64,000 bases of DNA. Origin: Neodontobutis hainanensis (lineage: Eukaryota; Chordata; Actinopteri; Gobiiformes; Odontobutidae). Where the stretch lies: positions 6,461,501 through 6,525,500 of the forward strand of contig JALDNG010000007.1 of the NCBI GenBank assembly GCA_024349245.1. The letters are read 5' to 3'. This document shows, in pieces, positions 25,601-37,684 of this stretch. Position numbers and translations under genes: made by a program. Each line of letters begins with the position of its first letter. Within the stretch, counting starts at the first letter, position 1. The notes beneath the pieces are model-generated. The model was not told where the DNA came from. It worked only from the letters and a program-made list of their open reading frames with translations, and did not search any database.

Positions 25601-26322
25601 AAGAACCTTTTTCTGACCTGTATATGGTCTAATTATATTAACAAAGAGGAATACCTCTAAGCAGATTTACAACACTAATCCTCCTCCTATGTGTGGGCAC
25701 ATTCAGTCGCCCTATGATGGTTGACTAATTAAAGGGACACTAACATTAAAGATACAGCTCCTGGGTATATACAATATGAGGAGGGCTGTGTAAGATCTGC
25801 CAGGTGAGCAACAGCATCAAAAGTATCCTAGAAAAACATGCCCATGTTTATTTCATATAACATACTTTTACACAAAAAATAGATTAACGGTGCAGAAATG
25901 ATGGTCCATGGTGTGTTTTCTTGATTAAAAACCCTGCAAATTATTAGACGTAATGTAAAATACTGACAGACAAGATTCATTTGGGCTGCAGACATCTGAA
26001 GAAAATTGCATTAGCGACTTGATTTGTTTTGTCAGCGCTCTAGTGGCAGAGTGTCTTTGTGTCATTTTGAACGCTTGGTCGGATTCAGCTTTTATTCCCT
26101 AGTCATGGAAGAGTAGGCAGCGATAAACAGCTAAATGTGTCGAAGTGCAGGTGTGTTTAACTTGGAGGGGAATGTGTTCCTATTTCACGGCTGTTTTTCC
26201 AGCGTGGGAAATTGGGATACTGTTTGTTCCCGTCACCCTTTCCCAAATCACAGCGCAGCCCTTCCACCTGAGCGTGTATGAGTCAGCAAACAGCAGGGCG
26301 GCTCTGGCAGTCTGTGAATGTA

Positions 26323-26323
<1 letters not shown>
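22636..26323. other. Non-coding; possible conserved element 23570-23830
   Basis: No gene is supported. The block 23570-23830 is unique, not low-complexity, and rich in TTAAT/ATTAG words, so it looks like a candidate conserved non-coding element. The remainder is AT-rich. Confidence 0.35.

Positions 26324-26380
<57 letters not shown>
26324..26380. repeat. (TG)n microsatellite, about 28 repeats
   Basis: An uninterrupted TG dinucleotide run of 57 bp, likely length-polymorphic. Open frames running through it (Cys-Val or Thr-His repeats) are not genes. Confidence 0.97.
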
Positions 26381-26383
<3 letters not shown>

Positions 26384-27127
26384 CTGATTCCAAATGTGTA
26401 TGAGCTGCAGGACAGTGACAACACAAAGCTCTCTCATAGCCCGTGGGGTGTAATGTACGGCCTATTCATGCAATGCCTTTTAAAAGAATGGTGGGAATTG
26501 TTTCACCGTCAGGCGCCAAACTCAATATGCTAATGCCTTCCAAGGGAGCAATGGAGGGGAGAAAACATAACCTGTCAATTACCCGCGGCAAAAGTGCTGA
26601 AAGATTCATTAAGAACCAGTGAGTTTTTCACAAGACAAAACATATTATGCAAGCAATGGATCAAAATAGAAGGCAGCAGTTGTTTGACTAATTATAAAAA
26701 TCACATCAGTAAAATTAAACTTCACTTCATTAATGGCAGAATGTGGAATCACATTACATTTAAGTTAGCCACAGCAGATGGAGGCAATTGTGTCTTCATT
26801 GTTTAGTAATGAACATGAGAGTGCCAGGTGGAACTTTTGGCAAGTGATTTATGTTAACACAGAAGCCAGATCTGTCCAAAGACATTATCCAACAATTGAA
26901 GCATGAAAATTGCAGCTTTTGATGGTAACCAACCTACACAAATGTGTGCCACCATTAATATTACAAAGCTAACAACTGTTTTACACGATCATAATATTCT
27001 TATATATTATTTTAATCAAAGTGCATTAAAAGAGCAGTGTGTACTTTAGGCAGCATCTGGTTCTGAAATTGCAGATTGCTTTTCCACACTTGACATCTTT
27101 TATTTCTAAAATCTGTCTAAAATCTTT
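26381..27127. other. Non-coding, no gene seen
   Basis: No supported feature. Confidence 0.5.
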
Positions 27128-27412
27128 CTGTCTGTAATAATAATGTATTAGATTTATATTGCACTTTCTTCCCAAGGGACTCAAAGCGCTCACAGGCTAT
27201 AATTCATTCACTCCACAGTCACACACTGGTGGTGGTAAGCTACTTCTATAGCCAAGCTGCCCTGGGGCCAACTGACAGATATGTGGCAGCCATTTTATAG
27301 CCAGCACCAAACATTCTTACATTAGGTAAGATGGGCTAAGTGTCTTGCCCAAGGACAAACCTCCAGTTACAGGACAACCGCTCTACCGCCTGAGCCACTG
27401 CTTCACGTTTAC
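27128..27412 (-). repeat. tRNA-derived SINE, reverse orientation
   Basis: On the minus strand it starts near 27410 with 'gtggctcaggcggtagagcg' (A-box region). It continues with 'gtccttgggcaagacactta' and a body, and ends near 27150 with 'gagcgctttgagtccc...aagtgcaatataaa', the usual fish SINE/LINE tail. The B-box region is decayed. A plus-strand A run lies just outside the tRNA-like head. Confidence 0.75.
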
Positions 27413-28802
27413 TAAAAAAAAAAAACCTTCAGCTCATACAACATATGCAAGCAACTCAGGTTCAGTTCTGGGTCGGGACCATTTGCTCCATGTGCCCTCT
27501 CTCTCATCTGTCTAACTGCACTCTCGCTCAAAGAAGTAAACTTTTAGAAAATGTATAAGTTCAGTTCATGAATGTCCACTGCATTTATGCAAGATTGTAT
27601 GTTCAAAAACAAAAGCAGTGTGCAGTTTGTCCACTCTGGACAGTGGTAGAAACAGGAAGTAATGGAAATGTAAAGACTTCTGCTGGGTTCTGTGACGCTT
27701 TAAAAGTCTATGTTTTCATGTGTTAGTTAGGCATTGGAAAACAGATTTTTTTTCTGTGTTACTGAGATTTACAGATTAAATTCATGTAGTTCATGCAGTT
27801 TGAACAAAAATATCCAAGCACAATTTAAAAGTAAATATTTAGGCTTTCAATCTGAACATAGCCACAGAGACATATAGCTCTGAGCTCTTTCCATTGACAC
27901 AGTTTTGCTCAGGCCTTGCCCATGAACCTCTGCTGGCTAAAGGGAACCCCAGTTGCCGCAGTGGGACCATCAGAACTGGTTTCCCACTTTTCCAACTTCT
28001 CACACAGGCATCATCAAGACCCCTCAGCCTAATTTGTTTACAGCTCGGAGATGGAGTGTTGGCAGTGTTCGTCTGCCTCACTGGAATAATTGCTGTGATG
28101 ATAGGCTTAGCTGGGAACACGTACAGGCATGTGAAAACAAGCGCTATTTCTGATTAGAGCTCGTGGAAGCCGTGCCAAGCTGACACAACTGCGACAACGA
28201 CACAGCCCCGCTACAATCTTTTTCACTGATCAGATCAATTCTCCCTTTGTGCTCTCTGATCCGGAATGTCAAAGGGAACGTCAAAAGGATTTCATGGAAT
28301 TTTTTTTTACACAGATCTGACTGGTTGTCTAATGCAGCGAAAGTTATGTCAAAACGTTGCACTGCAGGTCGTAATTGATGTGTTATGTGAACCGTGATGA
28401 CCCTCTGATGCAATTGCACTTTCAGATGGACACATTTCAACTGCCCGATCATATATTAGGAGAGCGAACAGGCACCTTTATTTCCTGTTTATAGCATGGA
28501 GCTGTGTCTTCAAAGAAAAATCCTCTGGGACACGGGATGTGATCTATTTAGCAATTACAGCAGCAGCAGCAGCAGTGTGGTGGAATAAATATAAAAAAAT
28601 GCCACTTAGTATGATCACTGACTGCTGCCATATGGCTGAACAGACACAACCATCATGTACATGGCCAAAAGTGATACTTAGACAAGGAAGACAATGATTA
28701 AGATGTAAAACCAAAATATGCCTTTCGGGTCTAGCTGTTCTCATTACCAAAAGCATAGTTACTTATGAGCAAAAGGCCATCATCTTTTATAGCATCCTAC
28801 CT
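27413..28802. other. Non-coding; short CAG run at 28558-28575
   Basis: There are six tandem CAG triplets at 28558-28575. The unique block 27880-28460 has overlapping short frames on both strands without recognisable domains. No gene is supported. Confidence 0.45.
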
Positions 28803-29105
28803 TGATTCATTCATTTATTATTGATTTATTCATTAAATTATCTTATACCACCTATATCCTTTATGTTTGCAGGGGACTCAAGCCTATCCCAGCTGCTTTG
28901 GGCCTGAGGTTGGGTACACCCTGGACAATCAGCAGTTAATCATAGAGCTAACACCTCCTTAGATGTCCCCTGGAGAATGTATAAAGAATCAACTCCACTG
29001 ATCTGTGAGTTCATACATGTACCAGGGCTGGAGAATGTCCACAGCAAATAGCCCACTGACCTTCCAGCAATGAGGTAGGAGTGCACACCATGCATCTAAC
29101 CCCTT
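28803..29105 (+). repeat. Degenerate dispersed teleost repeat (same family as 6479)
   Basis: An ATTCATT-rich start is followed by 'gcctatcccagctgctttgg', 'gttgggtacaccctggaca', a degraded middle and 'gaccttccagcaatgagg', in the family order. Confidence 0.7.
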
Positions 29106-32100
29106 GTTCCCCTTCATAATGTTTAAATTATATTTTATTTTAAATGTCCAAAACGCATCTTAAATTTTCAGTAGGCTAAGCACCATCATTTGCTGCAGAT
29201 TTCCGAGTTGATCAACTAGCAGGATGCTTCCGTAATCCACTTTGAAGGACGCAGGTTTTCCATCTTCAACCTCGTATAGAAAATATTTTTCTATTTAACC
29301 CCATTCAGGATTTTTTCCAGGATTTATCTTAAGTAAAAATGTGATTGTACACTGTGCCTAACCTAACGTGCACAGTGTTGATACAGTAAAAGTCTATAGT
29401 TGACTATGGCCCTAACTCATCCTTGTCATTATAAGACAACATGGCTTATTGACCAAACACAGATGTATTATGACTCAGAATGCTTTCACTGGCTTAGCCA
29501 ACATATGAGTAAGTGACCTCAGCTTTGGACGTTGCCTCATTGTTGGACAATATTCTGGTTTGTGGGAGTTAAATCCATGTCCATATGGTGCAGTAGTCCA
29601 CTCAAACCTCATTAATGGTAAAAATCCTTGTCTAGCTTGTCTACTGGCAGCCACCAGACCCCCCCATCGTGGCTCTCCTCCTCGGCCGCCCCCGCCCTTC
29701 TTCCCCTGAGCCCAACAGCAGATTACAGATATCATTATAATGGACGTCCTGGCAGGCCAGCCGCGGTCACATTTAATTTGCCATGGCCTGATATCTACAC
29801 AAGATAATCAGCATTTACACCTGAGAGTGAAGACAGAAAGATGAGCGACAGAGTATGCGGTCGAAGGGGAGAGAGACGCTAATAGAATTAGAGCGGAAGA
29901 AGAATGACCAACACAATGTGAGACGGAAAAGAGAATGAGAATTAAGTTTTTTTTAAGGAAGAAATATGTATTCAGAACACTATCTACTGGGACAAAGGAG
30001 CAATGAAGCACACTTGTCATATTTGCATTTTAATAAGAATAGCCTACTTTTTGGTCCCTGGGATGACTGAGACCTGATTCTGTTGGACTCTCCTCTAGTT
30101 CTTTAAAATATTTTTTTGCAAGGACAGGCCCATCCAATTATACACTGTTAAAAATGCAGTGGTGGATAAAGTAAAAGCTGTACTTAAGCAATAAGAGTGG
30201 AAGTAGCAAAAAGAAAGTGATGAAATGGGATGTAGTAAAAGCGCATTTTGGACATTTATCATGTATTGAGATGGTAATTGATTTTACTTGCGGTCATTTA
30301 ATGCAACAGTTAATGTTCTATAATACTTTTATACACTTTTTTATTACATAAAAGTAAGGTGAATGCACAGATTAAAGGAAAAGAAAAAAACTATCCACCG
30401 TTTCTTCTGTGGTCAGATTGAATCAACAAAATCAATAACAGAAAGTGACAAAAATCTGTTGCAAGTAATTGTTAAATGGCCAATAACAGTAATAACTCTC
30501 CTGGAATTAACTGTATTTATTTATTTGATTTTTTTTTTTACAATTCACATACAGTCTAAAAATTCTAATGCCTTTTCTCCACATTTATTTTTAATTCACA
30601 TGCATTTCTTTTACCACATCTAGTTGTAAAACTAAAACTAATCTAAATAAATACTAATGGTTATTCTAAGTTTATTTTTACTTGTGACATTAATCAAGGT
30701 ATAAGAGCTATAAGGTTAAGAAAAAGTTACAATCCACGACTGTAAATACTGGTGTACTTGATTCATACTGAAAGGTTCTAGGACGTCTGTATTGGAGCAA
30801 GCGAGTGGGATCTGTATTGATTCCACTTTCCTGCTTGTGAGCATGTTTAGAAAGTCTTACTTTGCTCGTGCAGCACTTGGAGGATTTAGCTTTTCCCACT
30901 CTACAAATCCTTTTTACCTGCACCTGCCACTGAGGACACTGATTTGTGTATGAAAGAAGGTTATCTCTTACCTTAAATGTGTGGAATGCATGTATAAAAG
31001 CTGCAGAACAGGTATATATGAAATATGTTTAGCCGCTGCAGAAAAGGCTTTCGCATCTATAACAGATCAATTTCCCCCAAGGAGAGGACTGACGACCTAT
31101 TTCCTTTGAAGGGCTCCCATACATCCCTTTGCGACGTGAACCAGCTACTAAGCAGACAGTGAGACCCATTCCTGCTGGGGATGTGTTAAAACAGGAAATT
31201 CAAAAGGTTATCAATCACGTATTTAACTGGCCAATGTGCATCTAGACCAAATCAAGGCCTGGTTCCAGCTCAAAATGACTTAAGGTGCAAGGGTTGTTTT
31301 GCTTAATATTTACAGTTTTCAGTCAGACGGAAACAGTCAGTGCATTAAGCATTAATGGAATGTTCATTTGTATCAAGAACTTAATAAAATGAACATACAG
31401 GATAGGCCACAGACAAACGTATATATTCTTGTGATTGAGGATGCAGGATATAATGCAACCTTCTGCCTCCCTTAAGAACTGGGCCTGACCAAGTCAAGAT
31501 TTAAGCAAAGATTTAGACAAGACCACTCTTTTGTCAACAATGGAGGGTATTCAAATGTACAGTACTTATAAACGATAATATAGCTTTGCAAACCATTTTA
31601 ATGAAAAGAATGATTTGAAAAAAAACTATTGGAGGTCTTCGGTACCAAGGTAATCTTTAGAGGTTTATGTCCCAAAAGACAAAATAAACGTATGTTAAAT
31701 ATAACTTTTTTAACCAACAATCACAAGGCCAAATAATCAACTGTGGTCATAACCTGTCTTGATTTAAAACCCAATGACAAAACTGTCCAAATAAAAAAGT
31801 GGTTAATTCCCTCAAAGTATTAGTTTCTACTGAAATGTTCAAGCTCTTTGTCTATCCATCTCAGCGGGATCTTTTTGTCTCTGTAAAGGCGCTTTTCTTT
31901 TCACCTTACAATGCAGAAGTGATTTTTCAGCTTTATCCATGCTTAAACATGCAGAAATCAGCATGCACTATTGTCCTTCACACAAAAACTAACACAACAG
32001 TGCACGCTACTACTGTCCACCAGTCCTTCTGAAGTGCTCCAGTGTTGTGTGCATTAGAAAGATCTGACAGTGATGATATGTCAAAAAAAGAAATTTCATC

Positions 32101-32772
32101 AGCCCAGTTTGCTAATTAATCACTACAGGCTCACAGTAGGAAGGAGAAGAAGGATGTACAAGGCAGAGAGGGAGGCCATTTTACATCACTAATGGTATCT
32201 AGGCTACTAAAATACTATAGTGAATATCTCAGGATGCCCTCCCTTTAAAATATTTAGCTCCATGTTTGACAGTTCTCCTGGAGAAAGTGCTGCAGCCCTT
32301 ATTGACTATTTTACTTCAGGCCATATGTCAGCAAAATGTGGCTAATTATATCAAAACCACCACAAAGCCCAGTATTGATGTGACTCTCTCTTGGCCACCT
32401 TTAAGCTTTCTGCTGTATCAAAGACATACTGCATTTGGAAAGTCTGACAAAGCATAAAACAACCTGAAATCCCTTTTTTGCTACAACTGTATATATGCAG
32501 ATAAAGCATTCTCAAGTTGGGCCAGTGTTGAGACTGTTTTGTAATGAAGTGCTTATGTGTAGTATTATAGATAGATGTGGTTGAAGGTATGCCTTTTTAT
32601 TTGTTTTCCATTTGCATTTTTACACATTTACATCAGTGTTCTCTTCACAAATGGAGGTTTCCTACACAACCCAATAACCCTACCCAGTAAGTGTTCATGA
32701 CCATGGTACTGGCTGTGAAGGTTCCTCAATGTCGCCTATAAGCTGCTCCCTATAAGGAAAGCATTGGGTAAT
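29106..32772. other. Non-coding; possible repeat trace at 30157-30260
   Basis: No gene is supported. 30157-30260 ('gtggtggataaagtaaaagc', then 'tgtacttaag') resembles a common fish repeat built of AAGTA words, but it is too decayed to be sure. The 5 bases 32773-32777 that follow are the target duplication of the LTR element. Confidence 0.4.
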
Positions 32773-32777
32773 CTTAA
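32773..32777. other. Target-site duplication CTTAA, left copy
   Basis: CTTAA directly abuts the left-most LTR and is repeated at 55230-55234, directly after the right-most LTR. Five-base duplications are usual for retroviral and many Ty3-Gypsy integrases. No duplication surrounds the middle LTR. Confidence 0.85.
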
Positions 32778-34771
32778 TGTAGTGAATATGGTCGTATTAA
32801 TAATTAATATGAATATTAATTATGAAAATTAATAATTAATATTTTGCTTATCAAAATATTAATTTCTTTCGGGGCACCACTCTAGTTTTGAACAGATCCA
32901 GAGAAACTGTTTAGCCTAGTCTCATTAATCTAAAGGTAGTAAATTCTTCTCGTTTTCGAAAGTTCTCAATTAAACAATGAAACATTAAATGTCTTTATGG
33001 GGTTTTATTAAAGATTATAAAGTTAAACAGTGAATAATGACAGGGAAATGACACAAAGGAATAGTTATTGACACATAAATGGGTAAATCAAAGAACGATA
33101 AACTTGCTTTCAGAGGATTTTGTGAAACAAAAGGAATTATTGATTATTGATTCTATTATTAACTGAGGGGATTTTACGGAGGCGTTTAGGGGTTTGATGA
33201 CAGTTTCTGAGGCCAAGGCTGTTGTTTTAGACAGTTTAGACGCCAAACTTGTGTAACGCTTTAGACTCACCCTGGGGTAGTATTCGGTCTCAGGTCTTAG
33301 CGACTAGGACTCCAGAGGGGTTCTGCAGAACCCTGTCGCATCCGGTGACTTTTGCCTCCAGGATGGCCTGCTGTTTCCACTCTCCAGAGGGGCCGCCGTG
33401 AGGCCCGGAGATTCAAAAGCCTCTCGTTACTGTCACAACCTAGCCAAGCCTTTTAGCATCAGCGCGTCGTACACGAGTAGAATTGAGTCTTTCAAAGTTG
33501 TTGTGAAGTCCACTGGAGAAGGTTTAGCGGCTGTGTTGCTGGCTTAAACTTGCTCGAGAAAGCTAGATTTTAGTCAAGCTAACTCTTTAGCAGGCAGGAA
33601 ATCTTCAAAAATAAAAGCGAGGCAACTTCCTTTTGTTCGCAGGCTGGCAGGAAGTAAGCTACTTTGAGCAGCGGTGTGAAGGAAAAACTTTAGCGTGGCA
33701 AGCTAAACTTGCAGGCTTTAAAGTACAAATAAAATTTACTCGTTACACGAGGTCCGGAGCTTGTGAGAGTTTCAGGGCCTACGGCCCTGAACGGACAAGA
33801 GGTCCAGTGCGAAGTAAAGAGCAGACGAAGAGTAGAGAGAGAAGCCAAGTGTTTTTGGCTGTGCGCCAGTTTTAACACCTCTGGACGGGTGTGTCTTACG
33901 CAGAGAAAGGCATTGCTTTGGGGGAGTTTAAATGTTTAACTGAGTCTTAAACATTCCTTTTGTTTCACCCTATTTTCCTTGGTTTTCGTAAAACACACAA
34001 AAACATTCGTACTTGCAGGATTATGCAAAGAAACATTTGTCAGACTTATTATAAAAACTTATATTCATTACATTTTATTAACATAAAACGTAACTCTGTA
34101 GAAATGGAATAAGGAATTAGTTGCCTTGTAAAACTCTGCATCCTGAAACAAACAGTATAATTGTTAGTACATTCACAATCTTTCTAAGTAATAAAATAAC
34201 AAAATGTCCTTTAATGAAATAACACCAAATGTCCTTCTTGAGTGCAGAGTCATTTGTCCAGTTAAACCAAAAGGGGGTAGTGTTTGACCATGCCTGAATG
34301 ACTATGATCAAAGACATTTTCAACTGTCAATCAGGATTAGAATAAAGTGTTCTCGAGAAAGCTGGATGGACACCTTATCTACAGGATTTACGGCCTTCTG
34401 ACAGTGGCGTCTATAGTCTGGATCTCTCCATGAGCCTTTGACCTGATTGGTCTTTGGTGCTGGTTGGACCTAGGTCCCGGCTTTTATGAAAACAAACAAA
34501 ATCGTTAATTATAAGTCCTGAAGACTGGTTCAGTCTTATCCAAGCAAGAAACATCTGTGAATAGTTAAAAGGCCACGTTGGTGTCCTTTTATCTGAAAGA
34601 AAACGGGTTAGCATGTCTTCTTCTCAAGATTTACATCCACGGCCTGTCTCTGGAGGCCGATGGTGAAACAGTTGTTAATCTTGAAGACCCTTAGTGAAAC
34701 AGTTTGGAGGTCTGTAAGTGATTGAATAAATGTTATAATCCATGTGGCGTTCTGGAGGCTGATCTGCTACA
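32778..34771 (-). repeat. LTR 1 (3' LTR of unit 1)
   Basis: 1994 bp, with TGTAG/CTACA inverted ends. On the minus strand it is preceded by a polypurine tract, as a 3' LTR should be. An AATAAA on the minus strand (33004-33009) could be the polyadenylation signal, about 230 bp from the element-strand 3' end. An AT-rich zone at 32800-32864 contains two inverted repeats. A 110-codon-or-less set of open frames inside has no protein motif. Differences from the other two LTRs are almost all 1-3 nt indels, many at CG dinucleotides. Confidence 0.92.
32800..32864. repeat. Pair of AT-rich inverted repeats near the LTR end
   Basis: 32800-32810 pairs with 32813-32823 (11 bp, 2-nt spacer), and 32834-32846 pairs with 32852-32864 (13 bp, 5-nt CTTAT loop). 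Both are exact. The same structures occur at the equivalent places in the LTRs beginning at 43010 and 53242. Confidence 0.85.
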
Positions 34772-34783
34772 GTCCCCCCTTTC
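34772..34783 (-). promoter_or_regulatory. Polypurine tract, unit 1
   Basis: On the minus strand it reads GAAAGGGGGGAC immediately before the LTR start TGTAGCAG. A G-rich purine run at this place primes plus-strand DNA synthesis in LTR elements. It fixes the orientation of the element. Confidence 0.85.
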
Positions 34784-34816
34784 GACACGAAGCTGGTTCC
34801 ACAAGTTTCGTGTCGA
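34782..34816. repeat. Hairpin beside the polypurine tract, unit 1
   Basis: TCGACACGAA (34782-34791) pairs exactly with TTCGTGTCGA (34807-34816) around a 15-nt loop. It overlaps the end of the polypurine tract. It is present unchanged in unit 2 at 45016-45050. Confidence 0.85.
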
Positions 34817-35598
34817 CATCCTTGCAGACCAGGGAGTAAGCCACACGTTAAACACATAGTTTGGCGTCATAACAGGTGTAATGATGCAAACGTGATCAAA
34901 GGAAATGTATACAAGTGTAAAGGGGCTTTACTTGGTTTGTATTATATCCTTTGCTAATGGAGATAGGTTAAGTTTATCACTTCAAGGAAGGACTTATTGG
35001 GAACAAAGAAATGAGAGAGCTGTCTCAATTTAGTTTGTTTAAAGTTTAGGGAGTTGTTTATAATAAAACAAAATACATTAGGAGGATCATCACTTGGAGG
35101 GACTTTGCATGCATTTAGGGACAAGGACAAACGTAGTGATTATATAAAGGGACATAATGGTTATGCGTGATCCTTCAAAGAATTCTTCTCATTGCTAGGC
35201 TGTCCACCGAGGAGCTGATGTCTATGAGCGTGTCATTTATCAGCAAGGCGACCATTTGAGTGTGTGTATGGTCTACAGTTTGGTTTGGTTGGTTTTAGAG
35301 TCTCACTGTGAGTGTTTACCACTGACAGTGTCTTTCGGCGTTTTTAACCGTTTGGAGTTGCTGCTGTTACTCCGAGACTTGTCTATTACAGTGGAAATGT
35401 TAGCGGTATTCGCTTCGCAGAGCACCCGAGGTTACGCAAGGTACACACAGCGGCGGTTGCAACGAGAATTGATTCATTGACAGAGAAAACTAGAGTTATC
35501 AGTTACAGTTATTGAATTACTCACAGTTACCACTGAAAGGTGAAAAGAGTTAGGAAATCAGAGTTAGAGAGAGGTTAGTTGTTAGTGGTTACTGCGAG
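34817..35598 (-). other. 3' non-coding part of unit 1, no envelope gene
   Basis: About 0.8 kb between the integrase end and the hairpin. Short open frames lack a signal peptide, membrane segment or any recognisable envelope feature. Confidence 0.7.
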
Positions 35599-36840
35599 CT
35601 AAGGGATCTGTTTGAGACTACTTGGGAGCGTGAATGTCCCCTGTAGATCCCATGGGGTTTTGTGCAACTTTATCTGGTTGCGGTGTATCCACTTGAGAGT
35701 GGGTTCCTTTCTCCCTTTGGTGATCTTTATCTGATACACCACCGAATAGTTTGTTGACACTGGTGTACGGTCTCGCCCAACGCGAGAGGAATTTCCGTCA
35801 GTCGGTTGGTACCACCTCTTGTTTGTCCAGTGAGTTGGCTGAACCTGTAGTACCACACTTTGTCTCCCACCTGTAGTTTGTCCCTAGATGACTTTTGGTC
35901 ATAATAGGCCTTACGTCCTTCTGCACTTTTGCCTAGTTTTTCCTGGGCAAAGGCGAAGGTGGTTCTCAGGTGTGCCTGGAGATCAGCCATGTACTGGTGT
36001 GTGGTATAGGCCGTAGCGATGTTAGCCTCTCCTGGCTGGTACAGTAAGTGTAGGGGAAGCGTCATCTGCCTACCGGTCATGAGCTCAAACGGGGAGACTC
36101 CGGTCGCCGTGTGTGGCGTGGCTCTGATAGCCATGAGGACCAAGGGCATTTTGACGTCCCAGTCTCGGTGATTGGATGCGACATATTTCTTTAGGATGTC
36201 GATCACCGTTCGGTTTGCTCTTTCTACTTGGCCTGAGGACTGGGGGTAGTGGCTGACATGGAAGTTCGCTTTCACTCCCATGGTTTGCCACAGTTGTCCC
36301 ATCACCTCGGCTGTGAAGTGAGTACCACGGTCAGAATCGACCTTACAGGGTAAGCCGAATCTGGAGAACACGTGGTTCATGAGTAGAAAGGCCGTGGTCT
36401 GTGCCGTGTCGTTTGGGGCTGGAAGTCCTTCCACCCATTTAGTGAAGGCACAGGTGACCATTAGGATGTATTTGTTGCCCCTTGTTGATTTAGTCAGGGG
36501 TCCCATCCAATCGATTTGGAGGTCAGACCATGGAAAAGAAATGCCCCTTCTTTGTAAGGGTGCACGATGGAGTGGTCTTGTTGGTTGAAATTGGCAGCAT
36601 ACTAGGCAGCCTTTGATGTATTCTGCCACGTCCATTTGCATATGTGGCCAGTATGCCACTTGTTGGAGTGCCTGGTGTGTTGCGCGAACACCTCTGTGGC
36701 CTGCTACAGGAGCGTCATGTGCGTGCGTTAGCATGACCCCCCTTAGGCTCTGAGGCACTACGAACGCAGGTGAAGTGAGGTGTCAGAGGCGTGAACAAGC
36801 AAGCCATGACGCAGGTGGAGTTGAGCGCGCACCGCCCATA
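35599..36840 (-). pseudogene. Integrase, unit 1
   Basis: The main open frame, 36758-35727 (343 codons), holds the zinc-binding H-x6-H and C-x2-C set (H14, H21, C51, C54) and the catalytic core with D83, D143 and E179. The last two acidic residues are separated by exactly 35 residues (DD35E). A C-terminal VGDKVWYY segment follows. The C-terminal tail continues in another frame at 35856-35599 (VVYQIKI...LKWIHRNQIKL), so the gene is broken near 35800. The N-terminal edge lies in another frame above 36758. The family joins retroelement DNA into the host chromosome. All catalytic residues are intact, which contrasts with the missing reverse transcriptase. Against unit 2 it differs mainly by small CG-associated changes, for example near 36083 and 36764. 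Confidence 0.85.
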
Positions 36841-37490
36841 GCTTTTTAAGATATGCGTCAGCCGAAAAGTCAGTGTCTACGATGGGGTTAGACACCGGGT
36901 CTGAAAGGTAAAGCATAAGTTTGTGGATTGCCGAGTCCGCTGCTTGAAGGGCAACGAGGCCGGAACCAGTGAAAGAAAGAGAGGAAGTTGATGGGTCTGC
37001 AGGGGTCAGAGCCGAGGCACCGGTTGCGTTGCCTTAGATCGGGTAACCAGACAGACAGAATGGGTGGGTTGGGTGGGAAGGGGTCGATTGCACGACGGTT
37101 CTGGCTGGAAATGCCAGAGCGTGCTCAAGAGCCCCTTGTTTTGCCATGAGGTCTGCCTGATCGTTCAGGTCTTTGTCTGTATCGAGGAGAGCAGGGAGCC
37201 TGTCTGTACAACCATTACCTCCGCATCAGCCAGATCGACCCTGCAGATAGTGTCGGTATCGACCACAAGTGAGGGGTATATGGCGATTGCTCTGGAAGGT
37301 TTCGTGTAGACAACTCCGGTCTCCTGTTGTTCAGTCGCGAGTGAGTGTGGCATACGTCCTATGACTGGGATTCTGAGTTCACAGTCATGGAACCTAGTGT
37401 CAATCAGCCAGCCGAGAGGGGTGGCCTTTGGGACGAAGATGGTATTGGCAGTAGGATTCTGCACTAACACGTGTGTTGATCGAGTCGAGC
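36841..37490 (-). pseudogene. Linker with RNase-H-like tail, unit 1 (broken)
   Basis: The minus frame 37470-37165 begins with an NPT...VPKATPLGWL segment, the linker that normally follows the protease in Ty3-Gypsy-type pol genes. It is interrupted near 37187 by a single-base loss relative to unit 2 (gaggagag versus gagggagag). Beyond the break, another frame encodes an NDQADLMAKQGAL stretch like the C-terminal end of RNase H. Between these two there is only about 80 codons, where a reverse transcriptase and most of RNase H (about 500 codons or more) would be expected. Confidence 0.6.
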
Positions 37491-37684
37491 TCGACCAGGG
37501 GTGTTGCCTGGACAGACAAGCCTAACTCAACGAACAGAGGAGACGGTTGGAAGAACGCTTGTGAAGAGTTAACTTGTTGTCCTGGAAACGCTTTCAGGCG
37601 TATGTCCATGATGTTACGCGGTATCGTGAGATGGCAGTCGTTACTTACCTGACACACGCCGGGGATCGTTTGACCCGATCTCAA
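37400..37684 (-). pseudogene. Pol linker after the protease region, unit 1
   Basis: A 94-codon open frame, identical in unit 2. It contains ITIPRNIM-like and SVQATPLVELDSINTRV segments that resemble the region between protease and reverse transcriptase in Ty3-Gypsy pol. It overlaps the next frame (37470) by a frame change shared by both units. No enzyme motif is visible. Confidence 0.5.

Noticed and set aside
26145..26437. Open frames of 80-85 codons through the TG repeat
   Set aside because: They exist only because a dinucleotide repeat has no stops (Cys-Val or Thr-His runs). There is no other coding evidence.
34817..35598. Possible envelope gene at the element's 3' end
   Set aside because: Only short frames occur, with no signal peptide, cleavage site or transmembrane segment.
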